A stretch of 51,625 nucleotides of DNA, from assembly GCA_937952895.1 (NCBI GenBank), contig CALFYC010000090.1:1-51625 (forward strand), given 5' to 3'. Source of the stretch: an uncultured Neisseriaceae bacterium (GTDB lineage Bacteria; Pseudomonadota; Gammaproteobacteria; Burkholderiales; UBA11063). The notes below the pieces were generated by a model. The model made no database searches. It had not been told where the DNA came from and saw nothing but the letters and a program-made list of their open reading frames with translations. The first letter of the stretch is position 1, and every line of letters begins with the position of its first letter. Shown here one piece after another: positions 26,358-34,079 of the stretch. Both the position numbers and the translations under genes were made by a program.

Positions 26358-28037
26358 TTAGGAATGTTCACAACTGATTAAGCCAGCTAAATCTCTTAAT
26401 GCAACCTTATCGTTAATTTTTATTAAAGTACTCCAAGCAGCTAATGCAGTTTTATATAAATAAACTCTTCTTAATAACTGCTTTTCTTTTTCTAATTGAC
26501 TAATTTGATCATTTTTTTGATCTATTTGATTACTCAAATCTTGTGCATCTTTAACCGCATTAGCTAAAGAATCTAAATTCTGATTAATTGCAAAGCTTTC
26601 AATAATATCAAAACGATTTTCATTATAATCAACTAGATCAGAATCATTCTCATGAATAGCTAAATATTGTAAAAACAACATCGGTGCTTGAAATGGCTCT
26701 AATAACATTTTATTATCTACAATTGGAAAATATAATTCATCTTCCATTTTATATTGTTTACTCGTTAACCCTGGTACTGAATGATTTTCAACATAAGGAC
26801 GCCACATTGGATAGATTGTATTTACCATCAAAGTATTGAATAGGAAAAAGTTCTTTTGTTTAACTTCAAGATTTTTTGCAGCAATATCTTTTTCAAAATT
26901 ACTAATATATTTCTTTTGACCATCCAAAGTCAGACTAAAAAAGCGCCTATCTTTAGGATATTTTGCCATAATTAATTTTTGATCACGTTCAATTAAATGC
27001 TTAAATTGATTATAGTCTTTATTATTTGTCACCAAATATTTTAAGTAATTCTTATAAATATTCTTTACATACGAACCACTATAACCAGATATACGCGATT
27101 TAAAATTTTTGCTATCAAATAACTCTGCCCATTGTAATAAATAATAATCTGATGTAGTTAATGGAATATCTACAGTTTTATCTTCTAATACAGCATTTTG
27201 ATGAGCACTAAACATATTAGTAGCAGGATTTCTAATCATCTCTCCCGTTGGAATGCTAATTCCGGTATACCACTCTGTAAAAGAACGTTCGTAACCTTGG
27301 TAACTAGGTCCATCAGCAGTTGCAGTACAGCCACTTGCATAATGATCAGGAGTTGATGCGGTAAAACCACAAATTTTAGGATTCGCTGTTGGGTACCCAT
27401 TTTTATCAGTTACTGATAATTGATGAAAGCCGCCTGAATAACATTGTGACATTTCAAAAATTACGTGCTTTGCTGGCACCACATTTAAAAGATTCGCTAA
27501 AGCATTTTTAGACATACAAACTTTAGCAAAATCATCTTTATTCGCAAAATTATTAACTAAAGTCTTATCAAAATTCCATAAATCAATGCAATTATCTGAA
27601 TATTCACCCTGGCTTTTATCATTCATAAATAAATTAGGTAGCCCATGATCACTTACAAATATACGTAAATTATCTTGCGAACCCATCTCATTAATATCTG
27701 AACTAAAGAAATATTGATAAATATTGCTCTTCGTTGCCGCCATATTATTCTCAATAATCCCAGGAATCATTTGATCAACATCGTCATCATTAACCGTAAC
27801 AATTTTGTGTACATCCGGAAATGGTTTTTTAGTTTCAGGATTATTTCCCATCCCAAAAAATACTGTTACATTATCCTCACCATTTTTATCAACTAAATAA
27901 TCATACATTGTTTTAGTTTGTAAATATTGTGAATAGTGATTAAGCCCAGGATTATCTCCACCGGATACAACTAAAATTTGATCATTTGCAAAAGCAATAA
28001 TTGGGAAAAATAAGAAAGCTAGATATCTAATTGACAT
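26358..28037 (-). CDS. Secreted clan CD (legumain C13/caspase-like) cysteine peptidase
   Basis: A 559-aa exported protein. The ATG at 28037 is preferred over the in-frame GTG at 28049, because AGGTGA lies 8 nt before it and the following MSIRYLAFLFFPIIAFA is a signal peptide. The mature part opens ILVVSGGDNPGLNHYSQYLQTK. A strand ending in a His-Gly pair (IFVSDHGLP, His near 131) and a later strand ending in Gln-Cys (IFEMSQCYSGGF, Cys near 199) are the His/Cys dyad pattern of clan CD peptidases such as legumain, GPI8 and caspases. The C-terminal half (about 300-559) is helical with a coiled-coil stretch (QIDQKNDQISQLEKEKQL) and has no family I can name. It starts 24 bp after tRNA-Phe on the same strand, so it may be transcribed by read-through. 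Periplasmic or extracellular action is likely; the substrate is unknown. Confidence 0.75.
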   Translation of the reverse strand: MSIRYLAFLFFPIIAFANDQILVVSGGDNPGLNHYSQYLQTKTMYDYLVDKNGEDNVTVFFGMGNNPETKKPFPDVHKIVTVNDDDVDQMIPGIIENNMAATKSNIYQYFFSSDINEMGSQDNLRIFVSDHGLPNLFMNDKSQGEYSDNCIDLWNFDKTLVNNFANKDDFAKVCMSKNALANLLNVVPAKHVIFEMSQCYSGGFHQLSVTDKNGYPTANPKICGFTASTPDHYASGCTATADGPSYQGYERSFTEWYTGISIPTGEMIRNPATNMFSAHQNAVLEDKTVDIPLTTSDYYLLQWAELFDSKNFKSRISGYSGSYVKNIYKNYLKYLVTNNKDYNQFKHLIERDQKLIMAKYPKDRRFFSLTLDGQKKYISNFEKDIAAKNLEVKQKNFFLFNTLMVNTIYPMWRPYVENHSVPGLTSKQYKMEDELYFPIVDNKMLLEPFQAPMLFLQYLAIHENDSDLVDYNENRFDIIESFAINQNLDSLANAVKDAQDLSNQIDQKNDQISQLEKEKQLLRRVYLYKTALAAWSTLIKINDKVALRDLAGLISCEHS

Positions 28038-28060
28038 ATTATTTGTCACCTAATCTGCAA

Positions 28061-28136
<76 letters not shown>

Positions 28137-28143
28137 AACAAAA

Positions 28144-28219
28144 TGGTGCCGGCGAAAGGAATTGAACCCTCGACCTTCTGATTACAAGTCAGCTGCTCTA
28201 CCTACTGAGCTACACCGGC
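28144..28219 (-). tRNA. tRNA-Thr (TGT)
   Basis: 76 nt with encoded CCA. Acceptor GCCGGTG pairs with CGCCGGC (one G-T). D arm GCTCAGTAGGTAGAGC; anticodon stem-loop CTGACTTGTAATCAG with anticodon TGT; T arm GAGGG-TTCAATT-CCTTT uses two G-T pairs. It lies 7 nt upstream of tRNA-Phe. Confidence 0.95.
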
Positions 28220-28229
28220 ATTATTTTTT

Positions 28230-28306
<77 letters not shown>

Positions 28307-28325
28307 TCTTAATGTTGAGTTAATT

Positions 28326-28354
28326 ATTTTATACTAAAACGCATTTATTGTCAA
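28326..28354 (-). promoter_or_regulatory. Strong sigma-70 promoter of the tRNA operon
   Basis: On the minus strand a perfect TTGACA (28349-28354), a 17-bp spacer and TAAAAT (28326-28331). Transcription would begin near 28319, about 13 nt before mature tRNA-Met. It should drive tRNA-Met, tRNA-Thr and tRNA-Phe, and possibly the downstream peptidase gene. Confidence 0.85.
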
Positions 28355-28489
28355 GCATATTTTCTTATGATGTCAATTTTGAATTACTGTTTAACAGCCA
28401 AATTTTCACTTTTGTAGACTAGATGGTTATGACTCAGAGCAAGGCTTTTATAACCCAAATTAAATGATTATTATATATAGAATAAAATC

Positions 28490-28514
28490 AAAAAACCCTG
28501 GGGGTGCCCAGGGT
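28490..28514 (-). terminator. Intrinsic terminator of the 195-aa secreted protein gene
   Basis: Minus-strand ACCCTGGG (28507-28514) pairs perfectly with CCCAGGGT (28495-28502) over a 4-nt loop and is followed by a run of Ts (28490-28494). It begins 11 bp after the stop codon. This is the most GC-rich hairpin in the window and a textbook terminator. Confidence 0.92.
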
Positions 28515-28525
28515 AATGTTATAAA

Positions 28526-29113
28526 TTAATGTTTTTTATGATTTAACATATTAGGAACTGATGCTTCACATGGTGCTAATCCAGTTCCATTATAGATTAC
28601 TTGCACATTCGCAATTGATGGATCAGATAAAAAATCAAATTCTATACTATTACCATCTGGATTTGGCTCAACTATACACTTCCCACTTACCACATGGGAT
28701 ATTATTTTATCTGAGTTGAAATTAAGATCTACTTGGCAACCATAACTCTCTGGTAAACCGCTATAAGCTACTACTAATTCATAGCTAGATTTTGAATAAC
28801 TCTGTGTTTGCCAATCTGTTCCTCTTGAAAGAGCAATACCTCTTTCTGTAAATTCTACACCATCACTAACCTGATAATTAGATGAAGTTGGTGTTGATGG
28901 TTGGCTATAAATTCCAAATGTATCTGAATCAATTGAACCAAAATCACGAGCTTTACCCGCCTGAATAGTAGCAGACTCTACTAGACCAGGTTTTATTAAA
29001 ATTGGCTTTTGATCTTTAGATGCATTAATGACAGTTATATCATTTACAGCAAATCCAGCAACAGAAAAAAACGTTAGTAATGAACCAAGTATTGTCATTT
29101 TAATTTTTAACAT
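28526..29113 (-). CDS. Secreted protein of unknown function, 195 aa
   Basis: I do not recognise this protein. It has a signal peptide (MLKIKMTILGSLLTFFSVAGFA, cleavage before VNDITV). The mature part starts with a strand-like segment (ITVINASKDQKPILI), is rich in Ser and Thr, and holds three cysteines (YGCQVD, SGKCIVE, LAPCEA). It ends in a basic tail, NHKKH. The start is supported by GAGGT 7 nt upstream of the ATG. Its size and opening strand after the signal peptide vaguely recall the small cysteine-containing secreted proteins at 33353, 36902 and 37380, but the cysteine pattern differs and I do not place it in that family. It is transcribed alone and ends at a strong terminator. Confidence 0.75.
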   Translation of the reverse strand: MLKIKMTILGSLLTFFSVAGFAVNDITVINASKDQKPILIKPGLVESATIQAGKARDFGSIDSDTFGIYSQPSTPTSSNYQVSDGVEFTERGIALSRGTDWQTQSYSKSSYELVVAYSGLPESYGCQVDLNFNSDKIISHVVSGKCIVEPNPDGNSIEFDFLSDPSIANVQVIYNGTGLAPCEASVPNMLNHKKH

Positions 29114-29467
29114 TACAATTACCTCAAAAATAATAATATTTAATAAATTATAGTATATAACTTGTGCATTATATCATGAATATTATTATATGATTTAAAA
29201 ATCGGTATTCAAACATAATCATTAGACAGATCAACAGAAAGAATTGATTTTAAAAATATTTAATGGATTATCAGCTTACGAAGCATACTATGGTGTTAAT
29301 TTAATGATGTGTACTAACAAATACAAAAAGTTGGCAAATTCAGAGCCGAGATGCGAAGACGTCTAAAATTCCACTATTACTATACATTTCATCGGCCTAT
29401 TATTTAGCAAGAATGTTATTTGATCAATCAAGAGTTGAATAAATATTTTTTGGGATGATTGCATAAT
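29114..29467. other. Intergenic region with a possible gene remnant
   Basis: 354 bp between ogt and the 195-aa secreted protein gene. A plus-strand open stretch without a start codon (29226-29366) reads QKELILKIFNGLSAYEAYYG and ends NSEPRCEDV before a stop. Its composition looks protein-like and resembles the C-terminal end of a transposase, but I cannot name the family. The rest is AT-rich and featureless. Confidence 0.35.
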
Positions 29468-29995
29468 TTATTGATTCTCTCTTTCTAAATCTATAAGATA
29501 AGATTTTCTATCAATACCACCTGCAAAACCGACTAATTTACCATTACTACCAACCACACGATGGCAAGGTATAATAATTGAAATTGGATTTAGACGGTTT
29601 GCCATTCCTACCGCACGGGCTTTATTTGAGTTGCCAATTTTTGCTGCTTGATTAGCATAAGAAATCTTTGTAGCATAAGGAATTTTAATTAGTTCATTCC
29701 AAGCATCCATTTGAAACTTTGTGCCATTTAGCACAAGTGGTAAATCAAAAGTTTTGCGTATACCTTCAAAATATTCTAATAGCTGCTTTTTTGTATTTAG
29801 AATAATTCTATCGTTATCATTAAATATTAATTTATCAAGTAATTCATCCCAATTATGCCCCACTAAATCACAATCCCATAAAACAGCATGTAATCCATTT
29901 ATTGAAGTTATAATGGTTAATTTACCCACCGGTGAATCCATATAACTATAATATCCACTTTTTGGTAAGAAATTTATATATCTAGCTTTTGCCAT
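29468..29995 (-). CDS. ogt: Methylated-DNA--[protein]-cysteine S-methyltransferase
   Basis: A 175-aa suicide repair protein that transfers methyl groups from O6-methylguanine or O4-methylthymine to its own cysteine. The active-site motif IIPCHRVVG (Cys near 144) is intact, followed by GSNGKLVGFAGG. The helix-turn-helix region (FQMDAWNELIKIPYATKISYANQAAKIGNSNKARAVGMA) contains the arginine-finger segment. Length is typical of Ogt. It starts 2 bp after the stop of the Ada/AlkA fusion gene, so the two are translated from one transcript and together act as a split adaptive response. Confidence 0.95.
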   Translation of the reverse strand: MAKARYINFLPKSGYYSYMDSPVGKLTIITSINGLHAVLWDCDLVGHNWDELLDKLIFNDNDRIILNTKKQLLEYFEGIRKTFDLPLVLNGTKFQMDAWNELIKIPYATKISYANQAAKIGNSNKARAVGMANRLNPISIIIPCHRVVGSNGKLVGFAGGIDRKSYLIDLERENQ

Positions 29996-29997
29996 AA

Positions 29998-31419
29998 TTA
30001 TTCCTTTAAATTAATATTCCAAAGTAATATCGCAGCATAAGATCGCCATGGCACCCATTTTGATGGATCTAATTTAAGCATTATAACTTTCTTTTGTAAT
30101 TCAAGATCATTTAATGGAAAACTATTTGGATCTCTTAAAGCTCGCATAGCGATATACTCAACAGTCCATGGGCCAATGCCTTTTATTTGTAGTAATTTCT
30201 GACAAGTTTCATTAAAATCCGCAGTTCCATCAAGAATAATATTATTATTAATTACCTCTTTTGCTAATGTTCGTATTGTTTCAATCTTGGAGGTTGGTAA
30301 TCCAATCTTAGCTAAATCAGCATTAAGGATATTCTCCGGAGTTGGAAAAAAACGTTTAAGTTTTAGCGAATCATCAAAAAATTGCTCTTCACCACAAAGA
30401 TTTACTATTTTATTCAAGATAGTATGTGCTACTTTAACACTTATTCTTTGCCCAATTAGCGCTCGAATAGCTAATTCAAATCCATCCCAACTACCAGGAA
30501 TTCTTAAACCATTAAATTTTTTTACAAATGAAGTTAATTTTGGATCTAGCATTAACATACTCTCAATTGCCATTGGGTCACAGTCTAAATCAAAAATATT
30601 TTTTATGCGCGTAATAAATTCAATCAAATTAGCATTTTTATTTAATCTAAATTCAATATTAATTTTGTTTGATTCTAAAAAAGTCACCTTAAACCAACCA
30701 CGTATTTGGTCTAAACTAATTAATCTTTCATAACTAGTATCTGTAACTAACTCCATTTCTGGAATTAAACGATTTTTAAAAAAATTTAATAAAGAATTCC
30801 ATGCATAAGGTGGACGATAACTTAACTCTAAATTTATCTGTTGCTTTAATGTTGAGGTATTACTTCTTAGTGCAGAAGGCACCTTATTAAATCTGGTTTT
30901 AAATGCATCATTAAAACGTCTAATAGAATTGAATCCTGAATTAAAGGCAATATCAGTAATCGATAAATTTGATTGATATAATAAATTTCTCGCAATATCT
31001 AATTTTTTAGATAGTAATATTGCCTGAGGGCTTATTCCCACTTGCTGCTGAAACAATTTTCTTAAATGACGATCACTAATTCCCAATTTAGTAGCCAAAT
31101 TATTAATTGATAATTTCTCTAGAGCATGAGTATCCATTATGCGTAAAGCTCTTTTTACTACAGCAGAAGTTCCAACCCATGCAGCTGATCCTGGAGCTGT
31201 TTCTGGCCGACATCGAATGCAAGGTCTGTAGCCATTTTTCTCTGCTTGAAATGCATGAATATAAAATTCAAGATTTTCTAATTTAGCTTTTCTAGCTGGA
31301 CAAGTTGGTCTACAGTAAATTTTAGTAGTCTTAACCGCCACAAAAAATTTACCATCAAATCTTTGGTCACGAGATAAATGAGCTTTATACAATTCAATTT
31401 TGTCATAATTTAATTTCAT
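29998..31419 (-). CDS. alkA: Ada-type regulator fused to AlkA 3-methyladenine DNA glycosylase
   Basis: A 473-aa multidomain protein. Residues about 10-75 are the Ada zinc/methyl-phosphotriester domain, with all four cysteines (YCRPTC and PCIRC). About 85-180 is an AraC-type double helix-turn-helix (TKLGISDRHLRKLFQQQVG, ITDIAFNSGFNSIRRFNDAFK). About 195-310 is the AlkA N-terminal domain. About 320-470 is the HhH-GPD glycosylase, with helix-hairpin-helix LLQIKGIGPWTVEYIAMRAL and the catalytic Asp in FPLNDLELQK (near 438). It should sense methylated phosphotriesters, activate its own operon and excise 3-methyladenine. The methyltransferase half of Ada is supplied by the adjacent ogt. Fusions of this type are known in proteobacteria and actinobacteria. 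No clear Ada box is seen upstream. Confidence 0.93.
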   Translation of the reverse strand: MKLNYDKIELYKAHLSRDQRFDGKFFVAVKTTKIYCRPTCPARKAKLENLEFYIHAFQAEKNGYRPCIRCRPETAPGSAAWVGTSAVVKRALRIMDTHALEKLSINNLATKLGISDRHLRKLFQQQVGISPQAILLSKKLDIARNLLYQSNLSITDIAFNSGFNSIRRFNDAFKTRFNKVPSALRSNTSTLKQQINLELSYRPPYAWNSLLNFFKNRLIPEMELVTDTSYERLISLDQIRGWFKVTFLESNKINIEFRLNKNANLIEFITRIKNIFDLDCDPMAIESMLMLDPKLTSFVKKFNGLRIPGSWDGFELAIRALIGQRISVKVAHTILNKIVNLCGEEQFFDDSLKLKRFFPTPENILNADLAKIGLPTSKIETIRTLAKEVINNNIILDGTADFNETCQKLLQIKGIGPWTVEYIAMRALRDPNSFPLNDLELQKKVIMLKLDPSKWVPWRSYAAILLWNINLKE

Positions 31420-31668
31420 AGTAAGGAATCATAACATAACAAATTATAAGTAAATAGCCAAAATCGGAAGTTGATTTTAATACTTACTTTTATTAATTTT
31501 AATTCAAATATATCTACTATAGATTAATTCTTAAATTTTAGGTTAATTTTAAAGATGTTAATTTGCAATACAAATTGTTAAACTGCATCGTTATTGAAAT
31601 TTTTAAAAGTACTATCTAGTTAAAACCTTATAAGAATTTATTTAAAACTTAGATAAAAAGGAGTATCA

Positions 31669-33156
31669 ATGAAAATAATTATCCTCGGTTTAATAATTGG
31701 AATATACTTAGTTGGATGTTCTGGGGGAGAAGGTAAAGTTCCAGTTACAGGAACTACCAATCTACCTCCTGGATCATTAGATAAATATAATGAAGCTATT
31801 GATTATTCAACTGGTGATTTAGCACATAATTTATTAGAATATATTTGTCTTCCTGATACCACACAAGATGATTGTGCTAAAAATCAAGAAAACCTAGCTG
31901 GTAAGTATAATTTTCTAGTTTCACAAGTTGAAAGTTATACTGATAAAGTGCATGCTTATACTATAACATATAGCTCTCCAGGAATTTTTGGTGAAAATCG
32001 TGAATTATCTGGTGAAGTATTAGTTCCAAATTTACCAGAATCTAAAATTAAAGGAATTTTATTATATTATCATGGGACATCATTTACTAAATATGATGTC
32101 CCATCATGTCTAGGGGGAAAATCTGCAAAACTTCCATCGTATTGTAATATGCAATCAATTGATAGTGAGCGTTTATCTGCAATAATGGCATCTCAAGGAT
32201 ATATTGTCGCAATGCCTGATTATGTGGGGCAAGGAATAGACAATCAAGTAATGCATCCATATATTTTTTATCCAGAAAATAATGCTATTTCTGGAATTAA
32301 TATTTTAATTGCAACTCGTAGTTTATTAGATAAAGTAGGTTATTCAAACACCCTTAATTTATATATAGGTGGCCTATCTGAAGGTGGAGCCTACTCTTTG
32401 TGGGCAACAAAGTTAATCCAAACCACTTCAGCGCAAATTATTGCAGATAGTAAATATAATTTGAAACTAACTCTTGGTATATCTGGAGCATATGATTTAA
32501 AAGATGCACAAATGCCGATGGAGCTTTATAATATAACTACAGATGACTCTAACCCATATAATATATTAAATACCGGAACTGCAACTGCAGCTAAGCCTTT
32601 AGTTATTAGCTATACTTTAACTGCATATGGATTTTATGATTATAATCAGGATTATAATAACTTAATTAGTAAAGCATTTTTAGAATGTGTGCCATGTAAA
32701 CTTAGTGGAAAAGGGTATAGCCTAAATTCAGTATTCTTAGATACAAGTCTTGATCTACCTGCTCTTATTAGTTTAATTACAAGTAGTGCAGTAATTACTG
32801 GCTATGGAATAAATGGTAACAATTCAGCTAAAGCACTAATAACTGGTAGTTTAGAAAATGATCCTCAGTTTAATCAAAAATTAATTTCAGCAAGTATTAC
32901 TAGTTTGGTAACTACAACACCAATTGAATTAATTTATCTAGCTAATGATTCTGTGGTTACAAACCTTAATTCGTTAAATGCATATAATGGAATAAAAAAT
33001 GCAGCTGGTGACGATAAAATTAGTATGGAAATTGTTAATAATTCACTATACTTATTTCACGACAAACTTAGCAATATTGAAACTCCAATTGACCATCAAC
33101 AATCACAGCCATTTCTTTTAATAGCAGCTTTGATTAAAATGAACCAGTATAATTAA
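31669..33156 (+). CDS. Secreted lipoprotein, alpha/beta hydrolase (lipase/esterase-like)
   Basis: A 495-aa exported hydrolase. The leader MKIIILGLIIGIYLVGC ends in a lipobox, so it should be lipid-anchored at Cys17. GGAG precedes the ATG. The core shows the alpha/beta-hydrolase plan: strand GILLYYHGTS with the oxyanion region, IMASQGYIVAMPDYVGQG, and the nucleophile elbow GLSEGG within YIGGLSEGGAYSLW. Late acidic and histidine candidates are LANDS and TPIDHQQ. The layout resembles large secretory lipases/esterases (PF03583-like) rather than short-chain esterases. Expected to hydrolyse lipid or ester substrates at the cell surface or periplasm. It opens a run of exported proteins on the plus strand. 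Confidence 0.8.
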   Translation: MKIIILGLIIGIYLVGCSGGEGKVPVTGTTNLPPGSLDKYNEAIDYSTGDLAHNLLEYICLPDTTQDDCAKNQENLAGKYNFLVSQVESYTDKVHAYTITYSSPGIFGENRELSGEVLVPNLPESKIKGILLYYHGTSFTKYDVPSCLGGKSAKLPSYCNMQSIDSERLSAIMASQGYIVAMPDYVGQGIDNQVMHPYIFYPENNAISGINILIATRSLLDKVGYSNTLNLYIGGLSEGGAYSLWATKLIQTTSAQIIADSKYNLKLTLGISGAYDLKDAQMPMELYNITTDDSNPYNILNTGTATAAKPLVISYTLTAYGFYDYNQDYNNLISKAFLECVPCKLSGKGYSLNSVFLDTSLDLPALISLITSSAVITGYGINGNNSAKALITGSLENDPQFNQKLISASITSLVTTTPIELIYLANDSVVTNLNSLNAYNGIKNAAGDDKISMEIVNNSLYLFHDKLSNIETPIDHQQSQPFLLIAALIKMNQYN

Positions 33157-33217
33157 TCATAATTTGGGTTAAGTATAAGAGAAGTATTATCTTAAACGAA
33201 ATAACCTCTAACACATT

Positions 33218-33236
33218 GCACGAATGCAGATCGTGC
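33218..33236. repeat. Small perfect hairpin
   Basis: GCACGA (33218-33223) and TCGTGC (33231-33236) form a perfect stem with a 7-nt loop, about 60 bp after the lipase stop and 34 bp before the next promoter. No T-run follows immediately. It may be a weak terminator for the lipase transcript. Confidence 0.35.
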
Positions 33237-33269
33237 CACTAAACCTAAATTTTTCCCCGAAGCTTTATA

Positions 33270-33299
33270 TTGGTAAATATGAAATTACAATACTATAAT
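33270..33299 (+). promoter_or_regulatory. Sigma-70 promoter of the four-cysteine protein gene
   Basis: TTGGTA (33270-33275), an 18-bp spacer and a perfect TATAAT (33294-33299). Transcription would start near 33306, about 47 nt before the ATG at 33353. Confidence 0.6.
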
Positions 33300-33352
33300 C
33301 CGTTACTTTTTTATAAGATATAAATAATTTTTAATAGTCAATGAGGATACAC

Positions 33353-33799
33353 ATGAAAAAAACTTCTTTGTTATATAAGCTTGCTTTATTAACTTTAAGC
33401 TCGTCATTATTGCCTTCAGGAGCATTTGCTTCATCAACTTGCCATGCAAATATTTACAATAATACCGATCCTTTTATATTTCAGTTTAATCCTACCAAAG
33501 GTGATGTTCATTTTGATCCAAATGTATGTGGAGTAGTTAATGGTCCCTGCATAGAACCAACTAAGGTTAAACTTGCTATTGATTATACTACATCAGATGG
33601 TGGAGAAATTAAAGGAACCGGTACTGCTACCGACCTCTATACGGGACAAGTAACAAATTTTTATTATGCAAACTATACGGAATCTAGCGCTGTACTTCAT
33701 TGCCCTACACTAACTGTAACAAATAGCAGTGCTGATAATGGAGGTGTTTTTGAAGGAAATGATCCCGAACGTGGCGATATAACTTTAAATAATGAATGA
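33353..33799 (+). CDS. Secreted four-cysteine protein, unrecognised family (copy 1)
   Basis: A 148-aa exported protein of unknown function. The ATG at 33353 is favoured over the in-frame ATG at 33341 because GAGGA lies just upstream and the signal peptide (MKKTSLLYKLALLTLSSSLLPSGAFA) then starts normally. The mature protein has exactly four cysteines in the order STC, NVC, GPC, LHC, and shares a framework with the proteins at 36902 and 37380: CxxxIYN, GDVHF, NGPC, DYTTS, YANY, CP. Two disulphides are likely. The body looks like a small beta-sandwich. It has its own promoter and is separated from the other two copies by the SBBP lipoprotein gene. Confidence 0.75.
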   Translation: MKKTSLLYKLALLTLSSSLLPSGAFASSTCHANIYNNTDPFIFQFNPTKGDVHFDPNVCGVVNGPCIEPTKVKLAIDYTTSDGGEIKGTGTATDLYTGQVTNFYYANYTESSAVLHCPTLTVTNSSADNGGVFEGNDPERGDITLNNE

Positions 33800-34017
33800 C
33801 AAATATTTTAAAGTAGTTTAATAGAATTAAAACATGGATAGTTTATTGCTGCCTTTATTTTCTAAATAAAAATGGTTAATCTAGGGAGTGGTAGATTTAT
33901 GAAATTATCTACTATAATTAGATTGTCATTTGATTCACCAAAATCTGAGGATTTACTTGTTTAATACTTAAATTTTTTCTTTATTTACAATTAACTAAAT
34001 CTTTAAATTTATAATCT
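33800..34017. other. Intergenic region before the SBBP lipoprotein gene
   Basis: AT-rich spacer with no RNA gene or strong hairpin. A 21-codon frame at 33899 (MKLSTIIRLSFDS) has GGGAG 10 nt upstream but no other support as a gene. Confidence 0.4.
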
Positions 34018-34045
34018 TTGATACAAAATTTAAATATGCTATAAT
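34018..34045 (+). promoter_or_regulatory. Strong promoter of the SBBP lipoprotein gene
   Basis: TTGATA (34018-34023), a 16-bp spacer ending in TGC, and a perfect TATAAT (34040-34045) with an extended -10 TG. The start site near 34052 leaves a leader of only about 28 nt before the ATG, with no clear Shine-Dalgarno. Confidence 0.75.
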
Positions 34046-34079
34046 TCTAGCAAAATACCCTCTAAATAAATGAAACTCT

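Noticed and set aside
33899..33964. 21-codon frame after a GGGAG
   Set aside because: Too short, and no independent evidence for translation.
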